The position numbers and the translations under genes were made by a program. From Candidatus Shapirobacteria bacterium (GTDB lineage Bacteria; Patescibacteriota; Microgenomatia; UBA12405), in the NCBI GenBank assembly GCA_003542615.1, contig DPKG01000001.1, positions 1-56,130 of the forward strand: a stretch of DNA of 56,130 bases. The letters are read 5' to 3'. Positions within the stretch are counted from its first letter, which is position 1, and the number at the start of each line of letters is the position of its first letter. The notes under the pieces were generated by a model. The model saw only the letters and a list, made by a program, of their open reading frames with translations, did no database searches and had not been told where the DNA came from. Positions 1 to 8,221 of this stretch are shown here, in pieces.

Positions 1-809
1 CCATCCTCCCTCATTCTCTCCAACACATGCGCCGCCCTTTCAGAATAAGCTTGAGGAGTTCCCGAAAACGGTGAATATACATTTGGTCTTTGCGGAATTC
101 CCGCCAAAATTACACTTTCTACCAAATCCAAATCTTTTACTTTTTTATCAAAATATTGTTCTGAAGCCGTCCCTACTCCCCAAAAAGGTCCACCATATGG
201 CGACTCATTCAAATACATCAACAAAATTTCGTCTTTACTGTATTTTTTCTCAATCTGGACCGCCAAAATAAATTCCTTTATCTTCCTGGTTATCGTCCTG
301 TCCGAAGTCAATAATACATTTTTTACCAATTGTTGAGTCAGGGTAGAGCCTCCCGTAAGCCTATGTAGCACAAAAACGTTTTTTATGATTCTGAAAGGCG
401 CTAAAGGGTCAAATCCTTGATGTTTATAGAAATCTTTATCCTCGACTGCAACCACTGCTTCTCTTAGATATTTGGGAATATCATCTATCGATTCCACCGG
501 AGTTCTCTTTGAATCTTTATAGACATCATAAAGCAACTCGCCATTTCGGTCATAAATTCTACTTGCATAACCTTCTCTTCGGACCACCTTTGAAGGCGTT
601 GGTAAATCTTTAGAAAACCAGGCAAAAACAATAAATGACCCCAAAAATCCAACAATTGTTAACCCGAAAAAAGCCAAAACAAACCAATATGCCAGCCTTT
701 TTTTATTCAATTTTATCCCTTTTTTCCGCATATATTCAGATAAATTCCATTTTAACTGCTCGCATCTTTTTTTAAAACGAAAATAAAACAATTTTAATTT
801 TCTCTTCAT
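1..809 (-). CDS. Penicillin-binding protein 1A-type, N-terminal part (runs off the window)
   Basis: Class A penicillin-binding protein that polymerises lipid II outside the membrane. I translated it by hand from the ATG at 807-809. A basic cytoplasmic stretch is followed by one membrane anchor (about residues 38-60) and then the GT51 glycosyltransferase domain: AVVAVEDKDFYKHQGFD with the catalytic Glu, GGSTLTQQLVKN, and RKIKEFILAVQIEKKYS. The reading frame is open to base 1, so the rest of GT51 and the transpeptidase domain lie outside. The start is 2 bases after the stop of the small upstream gene, which suggests translational coupling. The family call is firm; the exact PBP class is inferred from the GT51 domain. 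Confidence 0.93.
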   Translation of the reverse strand, partial: MKRKLKLFYFRFKKRCEQLKWNLSEYMRKKGIKLNKKRLAYWFVLAFFGLTIVGFLGSFIVFAWFSKDLPTPSKVVRREGYASRIYDRNGELLYDVYKDSKRTPVESIDDIPKYLREAVVAVEDKDFYKHQGFDPLAPFRIIKNVFVLHRLTGGSTLTQQLVKNVLLTSDRTITRKIKEFILAVQIEKKYSKDEILLMYLNESPYGGPFWGVGTASEQYFDKKVKDLDLVESVILAGIPQRPNVYSPFSGTPQAYSERAAHVLERMRED

Positions 810-811
810 CT

Positions 812-928
812 TCAAAAAGCAACGCTCAAAAAAGGAACGATGCTCGATAATAACAAAGCTACTGTCGCCAAAATCAAAACCATCTTCGTAACCGACTTCG
901 AATTAATCTTCTTTCCCAAAATTTTCAT
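812..928 (-). CDS. 38-residue single-pass membrane peptide upstream of the PBP gene
   Basis: Short reading frame starting MKILGKKINSKSVTKM, with a basic N terminus and one hydrophobic segment (VLILATVALLLSSIVPFL), ending in Phe. It ends 2 bases before the PBP start, and its own start is 6 bases after a TATTAT box at 934-939 on the minus strand. Both fit a real, coupled first cistron. I recognise no family. A role as a membrane partner of the PBP is a guess from position only. Chance is possible at this size, but start, stop and promoter spacing all fit. Confidence 0.6.
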   Translation of the reverse strand: MKILGKKINSKSVTKMVLILATVALLLSSIVPFLSVAF

Positions 929-932
929 AAAC

Positions 933-939
933 TATAATA
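933..939. promoter_or_regulatory. Overlapping divergent -10 boxes for recG and the PBP operon
   Basis: The plus strand reads TATAAT at 933-938, 13 bases before the recG ATG. The minus strand reads TATTAT at 939-934, 6 bases before the ATG of the small membrane peptide. The two -10 elements share five bases, so polymerase could occupy only one direction at a time. No clear -35 box is seen for either. Confidence 0.55.
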
Positions 940-951
940 ACATATCTGACT

Positions 952-2982
952 ATGCAACCATCAATTTTTAAGCTACCGGGAATCGGTCCAAAAACTTCCC
1001 AAAAATTGGCCAAACTGGGAATTTTTACCGATATTGACTTACTTAATCACATCCCCACCAGATACATAGATTTCTCACATACTACCACCATTTCTACTGC
1101 TGATCTAAACCAGAACCTCACAATTACCGGCAAAATTAACTCATTTAACAATATCTATACCCGATACGGTAAAAATATTCAGAAAGCCATAGTTTCCGAT
1201 ACCACCGGCAAAATTTCTTTAATTTGGTTTAACCAACCTTATTTAGCCCAATCATTAAAAGTAGGGGATACTTACAAATTCGCCGGTAAAATAAGCGAAT
1301 ACCAAGGAGCCAAAACCATTATTGCTCCCCAATTTGGAGACCATAACACCGGAAAAATAATTCCCATTTATCCGGAAACTCATGGCCTAAGTTCCAAATG
1401 GTTCAGAAAAATTATCTCCCAAAATATTTCTCAACTGTTGCCACAAATCATCGAAAATTTACCAAATTCAATTATAAAAAAATATAAATTAATGCCTCTC
1501 GATCTTGCCTATTCTGAGGTTCATTTACCTACCAAAGAAAAATTACTCCAAAAAGCCCGCCAAAGACTAGCCATCCAGGAATTGCTTTCCCTTCAATCTT
1601 ACTCTTTAATCCAAAAACAAAAATGGTCCCTAAACCAACCTCTACATACTCTAAAAATTTCACCCTCCATTTCCCAAAAAATCAAAAAACTTATCGATTC
1701 TTTACCTTTCAAACTGACTACTTCTCAAGTTAAAGTCTGGCATCAAACCCTCAAAGATCTGGTTAATCCCGATACCCCGGGAAATCGTCTGATTCAGGGA
1801 GATGTCGGCTCCGGCAAAACTATTATTGCCCTTCTTGCCACTTATTTTACCTCCCTAAATAAATTTTTAACCATTTACCTGGCTCCCACCGAAATTCTGG
1901 CCAAACAACATTACCAAACCTTCAATTCAATTCTCACTAAGCATCCCCAAATTCGCATAAAACTTTTAACTTCCTCAAACAAAATCACCGACAAGGATTT
2001 AAAAAATACCGATATCTTAATTTGTACTCACGCCGTTTTGTTTCGTTCTTCAACATTAGCCCAAAAAATAGGCCTTCTTATCATTGACGAACAACATAAA
2101 TTTGGCGTTAAACAAAGATCACGTCTGACCGATCCGCTTCACCCTCCTCACACTATCACCATGACCGCCACCCCCATACCCCGCACCATTAGCCTGACTT
2201 ACTTAGGGAACTTATCTCTTTCCACCATCGATCAACTGCCATCAGGCAGACTGCCGGTCAAAACATTTCTGGTCCCGAATTCCAAAAAATCCCAATGTTA
2301 CCAATGGATCAAAACAGAAATCAAAAAAAATCATGTTCAGTCATACATTGTTTGTCCCTTTATTGAAGAATCCGACATCAATCTGGAAGTCAAAGCCGCC
2401 ACCCAGGAATTTGAATTTTTATCCCAAAACATATTTCCGGACTTAAAATTAGCCTTAATACACGGTAAAACTAAAAATAGTCAGGACCTTATCGAAAAAT
2501 TCAAAAACAAAAAAATCGATATCTTAGTCACCACTCCCATTATCGAAGTCGGAATCGACATTCCCAACAGCACCATCATGATCATTCAATCCGCCGAACG
2601 CTTTGGCTTGGCTCAACTTCACCAACTTCGGGGCCGTGTCGGCCGGGGATCTACTCAAAGTTATTGTTATCTTTTTACCCAATCAATCGATCCAAAAACT
2701 TTAAACCGTCTCAAATTTTTCCAACAACATCCCTCCGGTTCTGATATTGCCGAATACGATCTTTCTCTCCGTGGTCCCGGGGAAATTTTCTCCGAACTTC
2801 AACATGGCCATCCCTCTCTCAAACTGGCCGATCTCCAAAACAGTCAACTTATCGAAACCAGCCAACAAATTCTAAAAGATATCACCCGTCAAAATCCAAA
2901 ATTTAATTTATCTCAACTTCTCAACCCTCACTTAAGCAAGCAACTTAAAATTTCTTCCCTTACCTCACTGGCTCAAAATTAA
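952..2982 (+). CDS. recG: ATP-dependent DNA helicase RecG
   Basis: Superfamily 2 helicase that remodels stalled forks and Holliday junctions. At 676 residues it is close to the usual length of about 690. It has an N-terminal OB-fold wedge domain (roughly residues 50-150), Walker A GDVGSGKT near residue 284, a Walker B DEQH box (IIDEQHKFG) near 380, TMTATPIPRT near 405, and the motif VI region LRGRVGRG near 560. It is the first gene of a rightward run. No Shine-Dalgarno is seen, and the TATAAT box sits 13 bases before the ATG, so the message may have almost no leader. Confidence 0.97.
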   Translation: MQPSIFKLPGIGPKTSQKLAKLGIFTDIDLLNHIPTRYIDFSHTTTISTADLNQNLTITGKINSFNNIYTRYGKNIQKAIVSDTTGKISLIWFNQPYLAQSLKVGDTYKFAGKISEYQGAKTIIAPQFGDHNTGKIIPIYPETHGLSSKWFRKIISQNISQLLPQIIENLPNSIIKKYKLMPLDLAYSEVHLPTKEKLLQKARQRLAIQELLSLQSYSLIQKQKWSLNQPLHTLKISPSISQKIKKLIDSLPFKLTTSQVKVWHQTLKDLVNPDTPGNRLIQGDVGSGKTIIALLATYFTSLNKFLTIYLAPTEILAKQHYQTFNSILTKHPQIRIKLLTSSNKITDKDLKNTDILICTHAVLFRSSTLAQKIGLLIIDEQHKFGVKQRSRLTDPLHPPHTITMTATPIPRTISLTYLGNLSLSTIDQLPSGRLPVKTFLVPNSKKSQCYQWIKTEIKKNHVQSYIVCPFIEESDINLEVKAATQEFEFLSQNIFPDLKLALIHGKTKNSQDLIEKFKNKKIDILVTTPIIEVGIDIPNSTIMIIQSAERFGLAQLHQLRGRVGRGSTQSYCYLFTQSIDPKTLNRLKFFQQHPSGSDIAEYDLSLRGPGEIFSELQHGHPSLKLADLQNSQLIETSQQILKDITRQNPKFNLSQLLNPHLSKQLKISSLTSLAQN

Positions 2983-3039
2983 ATTCTCCCTCGATTATTT
3001 CGGCAAAATCTAACTCTTTTATATTCCAGCTTTATTTTA

Positions 3040-3045
3040 TATAAT
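3040..3045 (+). promoter_or_regulatory. -10 box for the rpmF-nusB-rnc operon
   Basis: TATAAT ends 7 bases before the rpmF ATG in the 70-base gap after recG. A transcript starting at the usual distance would begin at or just before the start codon. Confidence 0.55.
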
Positions 3046-3052
3046 ACTCTCC

Positions 3053-3208
3053 ATGACAGCACTACCAAAACATTGGCCTAGTAGCCGCCGACAAGGCAAA
3101 AGACGGGCTTCTCAAAAAAACAGCAAAACTTTGACCAAACCGGTTATCTGTAAACATTGCGGATTTTCCAAAAGGGCTGGTTTTCTATGTCCTAACTGCA
3201 AACAGTGA
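3053..3208 (+). CDS. rpmF: 50S ribosomal protein L32
   Basis: A 51-residue protein of the large ribosomal subunit. The N terminus MTALPKHWPSSRRQGKRRA is the usual basic L32 start. A zinc ribbon follows (CKHCGFSKRAGFLCPNC, four Cys as CxxC...CxxC), and the chain ends KQ, so the length is normal for the family. Its TGA overlaps the GTG start of nusB by four bases (GTGA), which indicates translational coupling. It opens a ribosome and RNA-processing operon. Confidence 0.93.
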   Translation: MTALPKHWPSSRRQGKRRASQKNSKTLTKPVICKHCGFSKRAGFLCPNCKQ

Positions 3209-3582
3209 AAAGTAAATACGACCCACGCCATATCAGGCGCATCAAAAACATGCAGGCAATTTTTGCCTGGCAATTCGGAAATCCCAAACCCATAAGCCCG
3301 GACTCTCCTCAAATCATTACTAAAATCAAAAAAATTGACCAACTTATTAGCCAATACGCTCCAAAATGGCCTCTGGAAAAAATCAACAAAGTCGACCTGG
3401 CCATTCTTCGCATTGCTATTTGGGAAATTATCTCATTCCCCGATGTCCCTCAAAAAGTTATTATTGATGAGGCTGTCGAATTAGCCAAAGAGTTTGGATC
3501 CGATTCTTCAGCTTCTTTTATAAATGGAGTATTAGGTACAACCATCAACCAAAACTCAAAAAAAGAAAATGACCAACCCTAA
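3205..3582 (+). CDS. nusB: Transcription antitermination factor NusB
   Basis: All-helical RNA-binding protein that with NusE/S10 binds boxA during rRNA transcription. At 125 residues it is slightly short. Recognisable are the N-terminal RRIKNMQAIFAWQF helix, LRIAIWEI in the middle and the typical C-terminal block VIIDEAVELAKEFGSDSSA followed by FINGVLGT. I accept the GTG start because it overlaps the rpmF stop and gives the expected N terminus. The gene overlaps rnc by 14 bases. Confidence 0.9.
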   Translation: MKSKYDPRHIRRIKNMQAIFAWQFGNPKPISPDSPQIITKIKKIDQLISQYAPKWPLEKINKVDLAILRIAIWEIISFPDVPQKVIIDEAVELAKEFGSDSSASFINGVLGTTINQNSKKENDQP

Positions 3583-4303
3583 ACAAATTCTCCCCCTAAA
3601 AACCGAAAATTTAAAATTACCCAAACTGGAAAAATTACTGCATATCAAATTTCTTGATATCCAAAAACTTAATCAGTCTCTTATCCACCGTTCCTATCTC
3701 AACGAAAATAAAAATCTAAAACTAAATTCCAACGAAAGATATGAATTTTTAGGTGATGCCGTTCTTGAACTTTGGGCTTCAAATTATCTTTTCACCAGAT
3801 TTCCTGAATTTGATGAAGGCAATCTTACCAATTTAAGAGCTCTCTTAGTCTGCACCACCTGTTTAGCCCAAATTGCCAAAGATTTCGGTCTTGGCGACTA
3901 TATTTACCTAAGCAAAGGCGAAATCAACAACAATGGCCGTTTAAATCAATCAATTTTAGCCGACAGCTTTGAAAGTGTCGTTGGTGCCATTTATCTCGAT
4001 CAGGGTTGGCCTATGGTTGACAAATTTCTTTCACACTTCCTGATTAGCAAAGTCGACAGTCTGGCCAAACAACAAGTTTTTAAAGATGATAAAAGTCTTT
4101 TTCAGGAAATCGCCCAAGCCAAAAAGGGGATTACTCCTCACTACGTGACTCTTACAGAGTCCGGTCCCGACCACAAAAAAATTTTTCAAGTCGCGGTTTA
4201 TCTCGATTCCCAACTGATTGCCAAAGGCAAAGGTCTCTCCAAACAGTCTGCACAAGAAGATGCTTCACGAAAAGCTACCAAAATTCTGACAAATCAGTTA
4301 TAA
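3569..4303 (+). CDS. rnc: Ribonuclease III
   Basis: Double-strand-specific endoribonuclease for rRNA and mRNA processing, 244 residues. The signature NERYEFLGDAVLEL is near residues 54-67, and DSFESVVGAIYLD carries the second set of metal-binding acidic residues. A C-terminal dsRNA-binding domain (about 170-244) contains KGKGLSKQSAQEDASRKA. The start overlaps the end of nusB, so expression is coupled. Pairing with nusB and rpmF suits rRNA maturation. Confidence 0.96.
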   Translation: MTNPKQILPLKTENLKLPKLEKLLHIKFLDIQKLNQSLIHRSYLNENKNLKLNSNERYEFLGDAVLELWASNYLFTRFPEFDEGNLTNLRALLVCTTCLAQIAKDFGLGDYIYLSKGEINNNGRLNQSILADSFESVVGAIYLDQGWPMVDKFLSHFLISKVDSLAKQQVFKDDKSLFQEIAQAKKGITPHYVTLTESGPDHKKIFQVAVYLDSQLIAKGKGLSKQSAQEDASRKATKILTNQL

Positions 4304-4304
4304 T
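4299..4304 (+). promoter_or_regulatory. -10 box for rpsP, overlapping the rnc stop codon
   Basis: TATAAT is formed by the last bases of rnc (Leu codon plus TAA) and ends 24 bases before the rpsP ATG. It may give rpsP-khpA transcription independent of the upstream operon. Confidence 0.4.
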
Positions 4305-4328
4305 AACCAACTAATATCTTTTAAAACT

Positions 4329-4694
4329 ATGCTTAAAATAAAACTCTACCCTCGTGGTAAAAAACATCAGAGAACTTTTCGAATCGTTGTCGCCGAAAGA
4401 CGATCAAAATTTAACGGCAAATTTGTCGAAGATTTGGGATTTTGGACTCCCCAAACCAAAACCATCCAAATTGATCAGGCCAAACTTAAACAATGGCAGG
4501 TCAACGGCGCTCAGGTAACCATCGGCGTTGATAAATTAATTAATCCCGACAAATATCCCCGCCAGAAAAAAGCCAAAACCGAAACCAAAGAAATTAAACC
4601 AATTAAAGAAACAAAAGCCCCGCAAGCTCCCAAAGCTCCCGCTCAAACCGAAGTTTCTCAAGAACCTAAAACCGAAACTTCAACCGAAAAATAA
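4329..4694 (+). CDS. rpsP: 30S ribosomal protein S16 with a charged tail
   Basis: Small-subunit protein bS16, 121 residues. Residues 1-80 are the conserved core (MLKIKLYPRGKKHQRTFRIV, VEDLGFWTPQ, LKQWQVNGAQVT). The final 40 residues are a Lys/Pro/Glu/Ala-rich low-complexity tail (for example KAPQAPKAPAQTEVSQEPK) that E. coli S16 lacks. Such tails occur in several S16 proteins and are probably disordered. It is followed by khpA, a common pairing (rpsP-ylqC in Firmicutes). Confidence 0.95.
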   Translation: MLKIKLYPRGKKHQRTFRIVVAERRSKFNGKFVEDLGFWTPQTKTIQIDQAKLKQWQVNGAQVTIGVDKLINPDKYPRQKKAKTETKEIKPIKETKAPQAPKAPAQTEVSQEPKTETSTEK

Positions 4695-4706
4695 TTATTA
4701 ATTTAT

Positions 4707-4732
4707 GTCATCCTGAACTCGTTTCAGGTTCT
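4707..4732. repeat. Dispersed CATCCTGAA-type palindrome, copy 1
   Basis: In the rpsP-khpA gap the bases GTCATCCTGAAC then TCGTTTCAGG form a hairpin with a CCTGAA/TTCAGG stem. Close relatives lie at 19199-19223 (perfect 8-bp stem) and 49813-49836 (degenerate). It is intergenic here and could act as an RNA-stabilising or processing hairpin. Confidence 0.55.
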
Positions 4733-4742
4733 ATACACCAAA

Positions 4743-4982
4743 ATGAATTCTATCGATCAAACCCTGGAATATATTGTTAAAGCTATTACCCCCGAAGCCG
4801 ATTCTGTTTCCGTCACCGGTTCTCAGGACGAAAATGAATGTTTCAATCTGACTGTCTCCGCACCTCAACAACTTGTAGGCCAAATTATCGGCAAAAACGG
4901 ACGTGTTATTAAATCCATTCGCACTCTTCTCGGTATTGCTCACCCCAACACTCACTTCCTAATTCAATTCCAGGAAACCTAA
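4743..4982 (+). CDS. khpA: KhpA-type single KH-domain RNA-binding protein
   Basis: A 79-residue KH protein (YlqC/KhpA family), which with KhpB binds small RNAs and influences cell division in Gram-positive bacteria. The KH signature GQIIGKNGRVIKSIRTLL is at about residues 45-62, with the GxxG loop as GKNG. The N-terminal SIDQTLEYIVKAITPEADSV matches the family opening. It lies downstream of rpsP and converges with pilO, whose stop is only 3 bases away. Confidence 0.88.
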   Translation: MNSIDQTLEYIVKAITPEADSVSVTGSQDENECFNLTVSAPQQLVGQIIGKNGRVIKSIRTLLGIAHPNTHFLIQFQET

Positions 4983-4985
4983 TTT

Positions 4986-5765
4986 TTACAATTCAAACGG
5001 ATTTTCCCTGTCGTAATTCTTGAATTCTCCCGATTTTATCAATCCGCTATCTATTACCATTCCGGCCGTCTTATCATACTCGGACAAAGTTTTTACCAAA
5101 CTCATTTCATCCTGTGTTAAGGTCAAATCAGCCAAAGTCAATTTATCCAAATTTGACTCAAATTTATCCGCAACAAAATAAGTCTCTACTTCCAATTTAA
5201 TTTGCGCCACTTCTCCCACATTTTTTACCTCAAAATTACTTATCGACAAAATCGGCAAAGTTCTCTCCAACGCTTTAACTACATCAACATAACTGCTTTT
5301 GGGACCCAACAAAGTCAACTCTACCGGGATATTTGTCAAACCAAATTTATTATTGACTGTCTGAGACGTCTCGGCAACTTCCTCAGTTTCTGCCTCAACT
5401 TCTCCCGGTGTGATGGAAAAAGCATCAATTCTGAAACCTTTCTGCTCCACCACATTACGCACTACATTTACCAAATAATAGGCATCCTTATTTTTTAGTA
5501 AAGATAAATTTAAATATTCCGCATTAGCTTCAACTTCGTCCTGATTTAAATTCATCAAATAATTCCTTTTTTCTTCGAGATTTTTTATCTGAATATTCTT
5601 TTGTTTGATTTGATTGTTGGTTGAAGTTAATTGATTAAATGAGGGAATCACTACAAAAATCAAACTGATTATCGCCAAAACCAAAATACTCAAAGGTAAA
5701 ACTATCATTTTTACCTGCCAAGACTCCAATCCAAAAACTTTGTCTGACTTTACTTCTATTTTCAT
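4986..5765 (-). CDS. pilO: Type IV pilus alignment protein PilO-like
   Basis: About 259 residues with one N-terminal membrane helix (residues about 20-43), a coiled-coil stretch (NNQIKQKNIQIKNLEEKRN) and a periplasmic ferredoxin-like domain, the standard PilO plan. A longer reading frame is open upstream, but I prefer the ATG at 5763-5765 because it overlaps the pilN TGA as ATGA. PilO pairs with PilN to link PilM to the outer part of the machine. Last gene of the pilMNO set. Confidence 0.8.
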   Translation of the reverse strand: MKIEVKSDKVFGLESWQVKMIVLPLSILVLAIISLIFVVIPSFNQLTSTNNQIKQKNIQIKNLEEKRNYLMNLNQDEVEANAEYLNLSLLKNKDAYYLVNVVRNVVEQKGFRIDAFSITPGEVEAETEEVAETSQTVNNKFGLTNIPVELTLLGPKSSYVDVVKALERTLPILSISNFEVKNVGEVAQIKLEVETYFVADKFESNLDKLTLADLTLTQDEMSLVKTLSEYDKTAGMVIDSGLIKSGEFKNYDRENPFEL

Positions 5766-6304
5766 TTCAGTTTTACCTCCATCGTAAAATTCCAAGCATT
5801 ACTATCATAAGCCAAAGAACTTAGTTCAGCCGACCCAAAAGTCTCATCGGATCCTGAATTTATTTCTTCAATTTTATCTTCAACAATGTCCATAGTTGTC
5901 AATCCCAAAGCTATAGCTTGAATCGAAATACTGCCTGTTTCCACCAAATCATAATTTGTAATCGATATCTCCGGACCAAATAAACCCGCAATAGCGTCAA
6001 AAGCCTCTCCGTATTCAAACCGGTTATTTAAAATATTTCCCACAATTTTTGATTTATATTTAATCTGCTGAGTCAGAACCACATCTTTGGCAAAATTATC
6101 CATATCTAGTAAAATTCCTCGATATTTTTTATCCAACACATTAAAACGGGCTTTGTTAACAAAACTTAAACCAAAAATTAACACCACCATCAATACCCAA
6201 ACCCCTACAAATACCTCTACCGCCAATATAATTTGACTTTTAAATTTCAGCCTTTGCGCCTGAAATTTAGCTACATTTGGCAACAAATTTAAATCATTTG
6301 TCAT
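5762..6304 (-). CDS. pilN: Type IV pilus assembly protein PilN-like
   Basis: A 180-residue bitopic membrane protein. The cytoplasmic N terminus DLNLLPNVAKFQAQRLK carries the conserved INLLP-type motif that docks into PilM. One membrane helix follows (about residues 24-48), then a periplasmic domain. It overlaps pilM by 11 bases and pilO by 4, so the three are one translational unit. Confidence 0.85.
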   Translation of the reverse strand: MTNDLNLLPNVAKFQAQRLKFKSQIILAVEVFVGVWVLMVVLIFGLSFVNKARFNVLDKKYRGILLDMDNFAKDVVLTQQIKYKSKIVGNILNNRFEYGEAFDAIAGLFGPEISITNYDLVETGSISIQAIALGLTTMDIVEDKIEEINSGSDETFGSAELSSLAYDSNAWNFTMEVKLK

Positions 6305-7331
6305 CTTCCAGACCTCTCATCGCCAACCCCGCCGCCAAACTAAAACGGCATCCGTCAGCGTTAATATTTATCGGCAACACCACTTTTTTAGTATCAATTT
6401 TTAAAAACGGTTGAATCACCTGAACCTCTATACCCAAAACTTTTGCCAATTCTTCGGTCAAACCAGGCATATTGGCCCCGCCGCCGCTAAGCACCAGCAA
6501 CTCAATTGATTTATTCAATTCCTCTCTATAAGAAACAATTGCCTTCCGAAGCTCTTCTGCCATACTGACAAAAACCGGCTGAATTGCCTGCCGAATTTTA
6601 CCCTCCAACTGCATTTCTTTCATACCATAAGCCTTTTTGTACTCTTCCGCCGAAGACATATCCAAACCCAAATTTATCGAAATAGCCCTAGTCAAAGATT
6701 CTCCTCCCACCGACATTGACCGGGTAAAATAAACTTTTTTATTATTTAAACTGACAACATCCGAGTATTTTTCCCCCATATCTACCAGCATTACGGAATT
6801 TACCGCTTCAACACTATGGTTAATCACTCTTTTCATTGCCACTGCCGGCGATTCTAAAGCTGCCAAATCCATTCCCAAACTTTTAAACAATTTTACATAC
6901 AATTGAATCGTTTCATTTTTGGCCGCAATCGCAAACACCGACAATCTCCCGGCATTATCTTTCTCCACTACCTCATAATCAATCGACACCTGATCCAAAG
7001 GATAAGGTACAAAAGTCTCCGCTTCAAATTTTAAAGCATCTATTATTTCATTGTCTTTCAAAGGCGGCAGACGAATCAACCGACTGATCACCTCATCTTC
7101 CGGCAGGGAAGCCACAATCTGTTTGGGTTTGGCTTTTAAATCATTAAACAACAATTTAACACTTGATGCTACTTCTGACCAATCTTTAGACTTAATTCCA
7201 TTTTTGATCCATTCCGGAGCCGGGTTTTTGACTTCACCAATTGCATCCAAAAACACACCGTTACCCGATTTGGACAGGGAGACTGTTTTAATGCTACCCA
7301 CTCCGACATCTATACCAAATAAATCACTCAT
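6294..7331 (-). CDS. pilM: Type IV pilus assembly ATPase-like protein PilM
   Basis: Cytoplasmic actin-fold (FtsA/MreB-like) protein of the pilus inner-membrane complex, 345 residues. Phosphate-1 region FGIDVGVGSIKTVSL at residues 5-19, VDMGEKYSDVVSL near 185, the PilM-type segment VYFTRSMSVGGESLTRAI near 200, and adenosine motif SGGGANMPGL near 282. A TATACT box lies 6 bases before the ATG. It has its own promoter although it lies downstream of the rest of the cluster. Confidence 0.92.
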   Translation of the reverse strand: MSDLFGIDVGVGSIKTVSLSKSGNGVFLDAIGEVKNPAPEWIKNGIKSKDWSEVASSVKLLFNDLKAKPKQIVASLPEDEVISRLIRLPPLKDNEIIDALKFEAETFVPYPLDQVSIDYEVVEKDNAGRLSVFAIAAKNETIQLYVKLFKSLGMDLAALESPAVAMKRVINHSVEAVNSVMLVDMGEKYSDVVSLNNKKVYFTRSMSVGGESLTRAISINLGLDMSSAEEYKKAYGMKEMQLEGKIRQAIQPVFVSMAEELRKAIVSYREELNKSIELLVLSGGGANMPGLTEELAKVLGIEVQVIQPFLKIDTKKVVLPININADGCRFSLAAGLAMRGLEDDK

Positions 7332-7337
7332 GATTAC

Positions 7338-7343
7338 AGTATA
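7338..7343 (-). promoter_or_regulatory. -10 box for pilMNO
   Basis: The minus strand reads TATACT, with 6 bases to the pilM ATG. It lies in the 43-base gap between pilM and the PilX-like gene. Confidence 0.45.
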
Positions 7344-7374
7344 AACAAATTTCCGTCATTAACAAACACGAATT

Positions 7375-8217
7375 TTATTCACTGGTAATGTCTCCCGATT
7401 CCGAAGTTAACCCCTCAAAAAATATATCCGGAAAATCAAAAGTATCCATCACCCGAACCGTCCTTCTTACCCCGGTATTTTCATCTCCTACTATTCCTTT
7501 TGAGGCAATTTCTTTTCCCTGAGACGGTATTGACACACCACTACCAACCCGCAACATCACTCTGGTCGATCCAAAATAGGGAACCACAGACACTAGCAGT
7601 GGTGTATTATCAGTATAAACACCACCCCTGTTGTAAGTAGCTACCGTCTTGTACCCAGTCACACAGCTATTATTTGCCGGCGAAATACTGGCAAAACCGG
7701 AAATAATATTCGCACCCAAATTCGCTCCGGTTCTGCCTACTCCCACTGTCCCCAAAGCTCCCGACGTCTGACTATAAAAATAGTCCACCCCCACCGAACC
7801 GGTAAAAGCATTCTCCACACAAATATAAAAGACCGTTCCATCATAATTTGACGTGTCACTATAGTTTACATTTCCGTTACTATCGTGTGCCACCAACCAA
7901 AAATTAAATCTTTTATTTTGCGGCACCGAAGTTGTCGACACCAAAGTATTTCCGGTACCCACAATTTCTCTGGTCGAAATAAAGGCTTTTGAATCACTGT
8001 CAGACGCTTGATACTCAGTACTACCCGTACCCAAATAATAATCAATTCCCGACTCTGCCGTATTAAATGCCTGTTTTAAAGATTCCTCATCAGTATCAAT
8101 TTTAGTCTCAGTTACAATTCTTTTTGACGCTGACAATCCCAAAGTCAATGCCACCGCCGTCACCAAAAGCATTATCAAGGCAATTTGACCTTTTTGATTT
8201 TTTACTTTTATATTCAT
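7375..8217 (-). CDS. PilX-like pilus-associated membrane protein
   Basis: 280 residues. The N terminus KNQKGQIALIMLLVTAVALT is like PilX_N proteins: a short basic leader, Gly-Gln, then a long hydrophobic helix, but without Glu5 of true pilins. ETKIDTDEESLKQAFNTAES follows, resembling the PilX helix with its TAESG ending. The rest is a Gly/Ser/Thr-rich beta-type exported domain with VGVG microrepeats. It is 4 bases from the large secreted protein gene. Probably a minor, tip-associated component. Confidence 0.6.
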   Translation of the reverse strand: MNIKVKNQKGQIALIMLLVTAVALTLGLSASKRIVTETKIDTDEESLKQAFNTAESGIDYYLGTGSTEYQASDSDSKAFISTREIVGTGNTLVSTTSVPQNKRFNFWLVAHDSNGNVNYSDTSNYDGTVFYICVENAFTGSVGVDYFYSQTSGALGTVGVGRTGANLGANIISGFASISPANNSCVTGYKTVATYNRGGVYTDNTPLLVSVVPYFGSTRVMLRVGSGVSIPSQGKEIASKGIVGDENTGVRRTVRVMDTFDFPDIFFEGLTSESGDITSE

Positions 8218-8221
8218 ATTT

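Noticed and set aside
3112..3354. 80-codon minus-strand frame over rpmF and nusB
   Set aside because: Covers two clear ribosomal and antitermination genes on the other strand and has no recognisable features.
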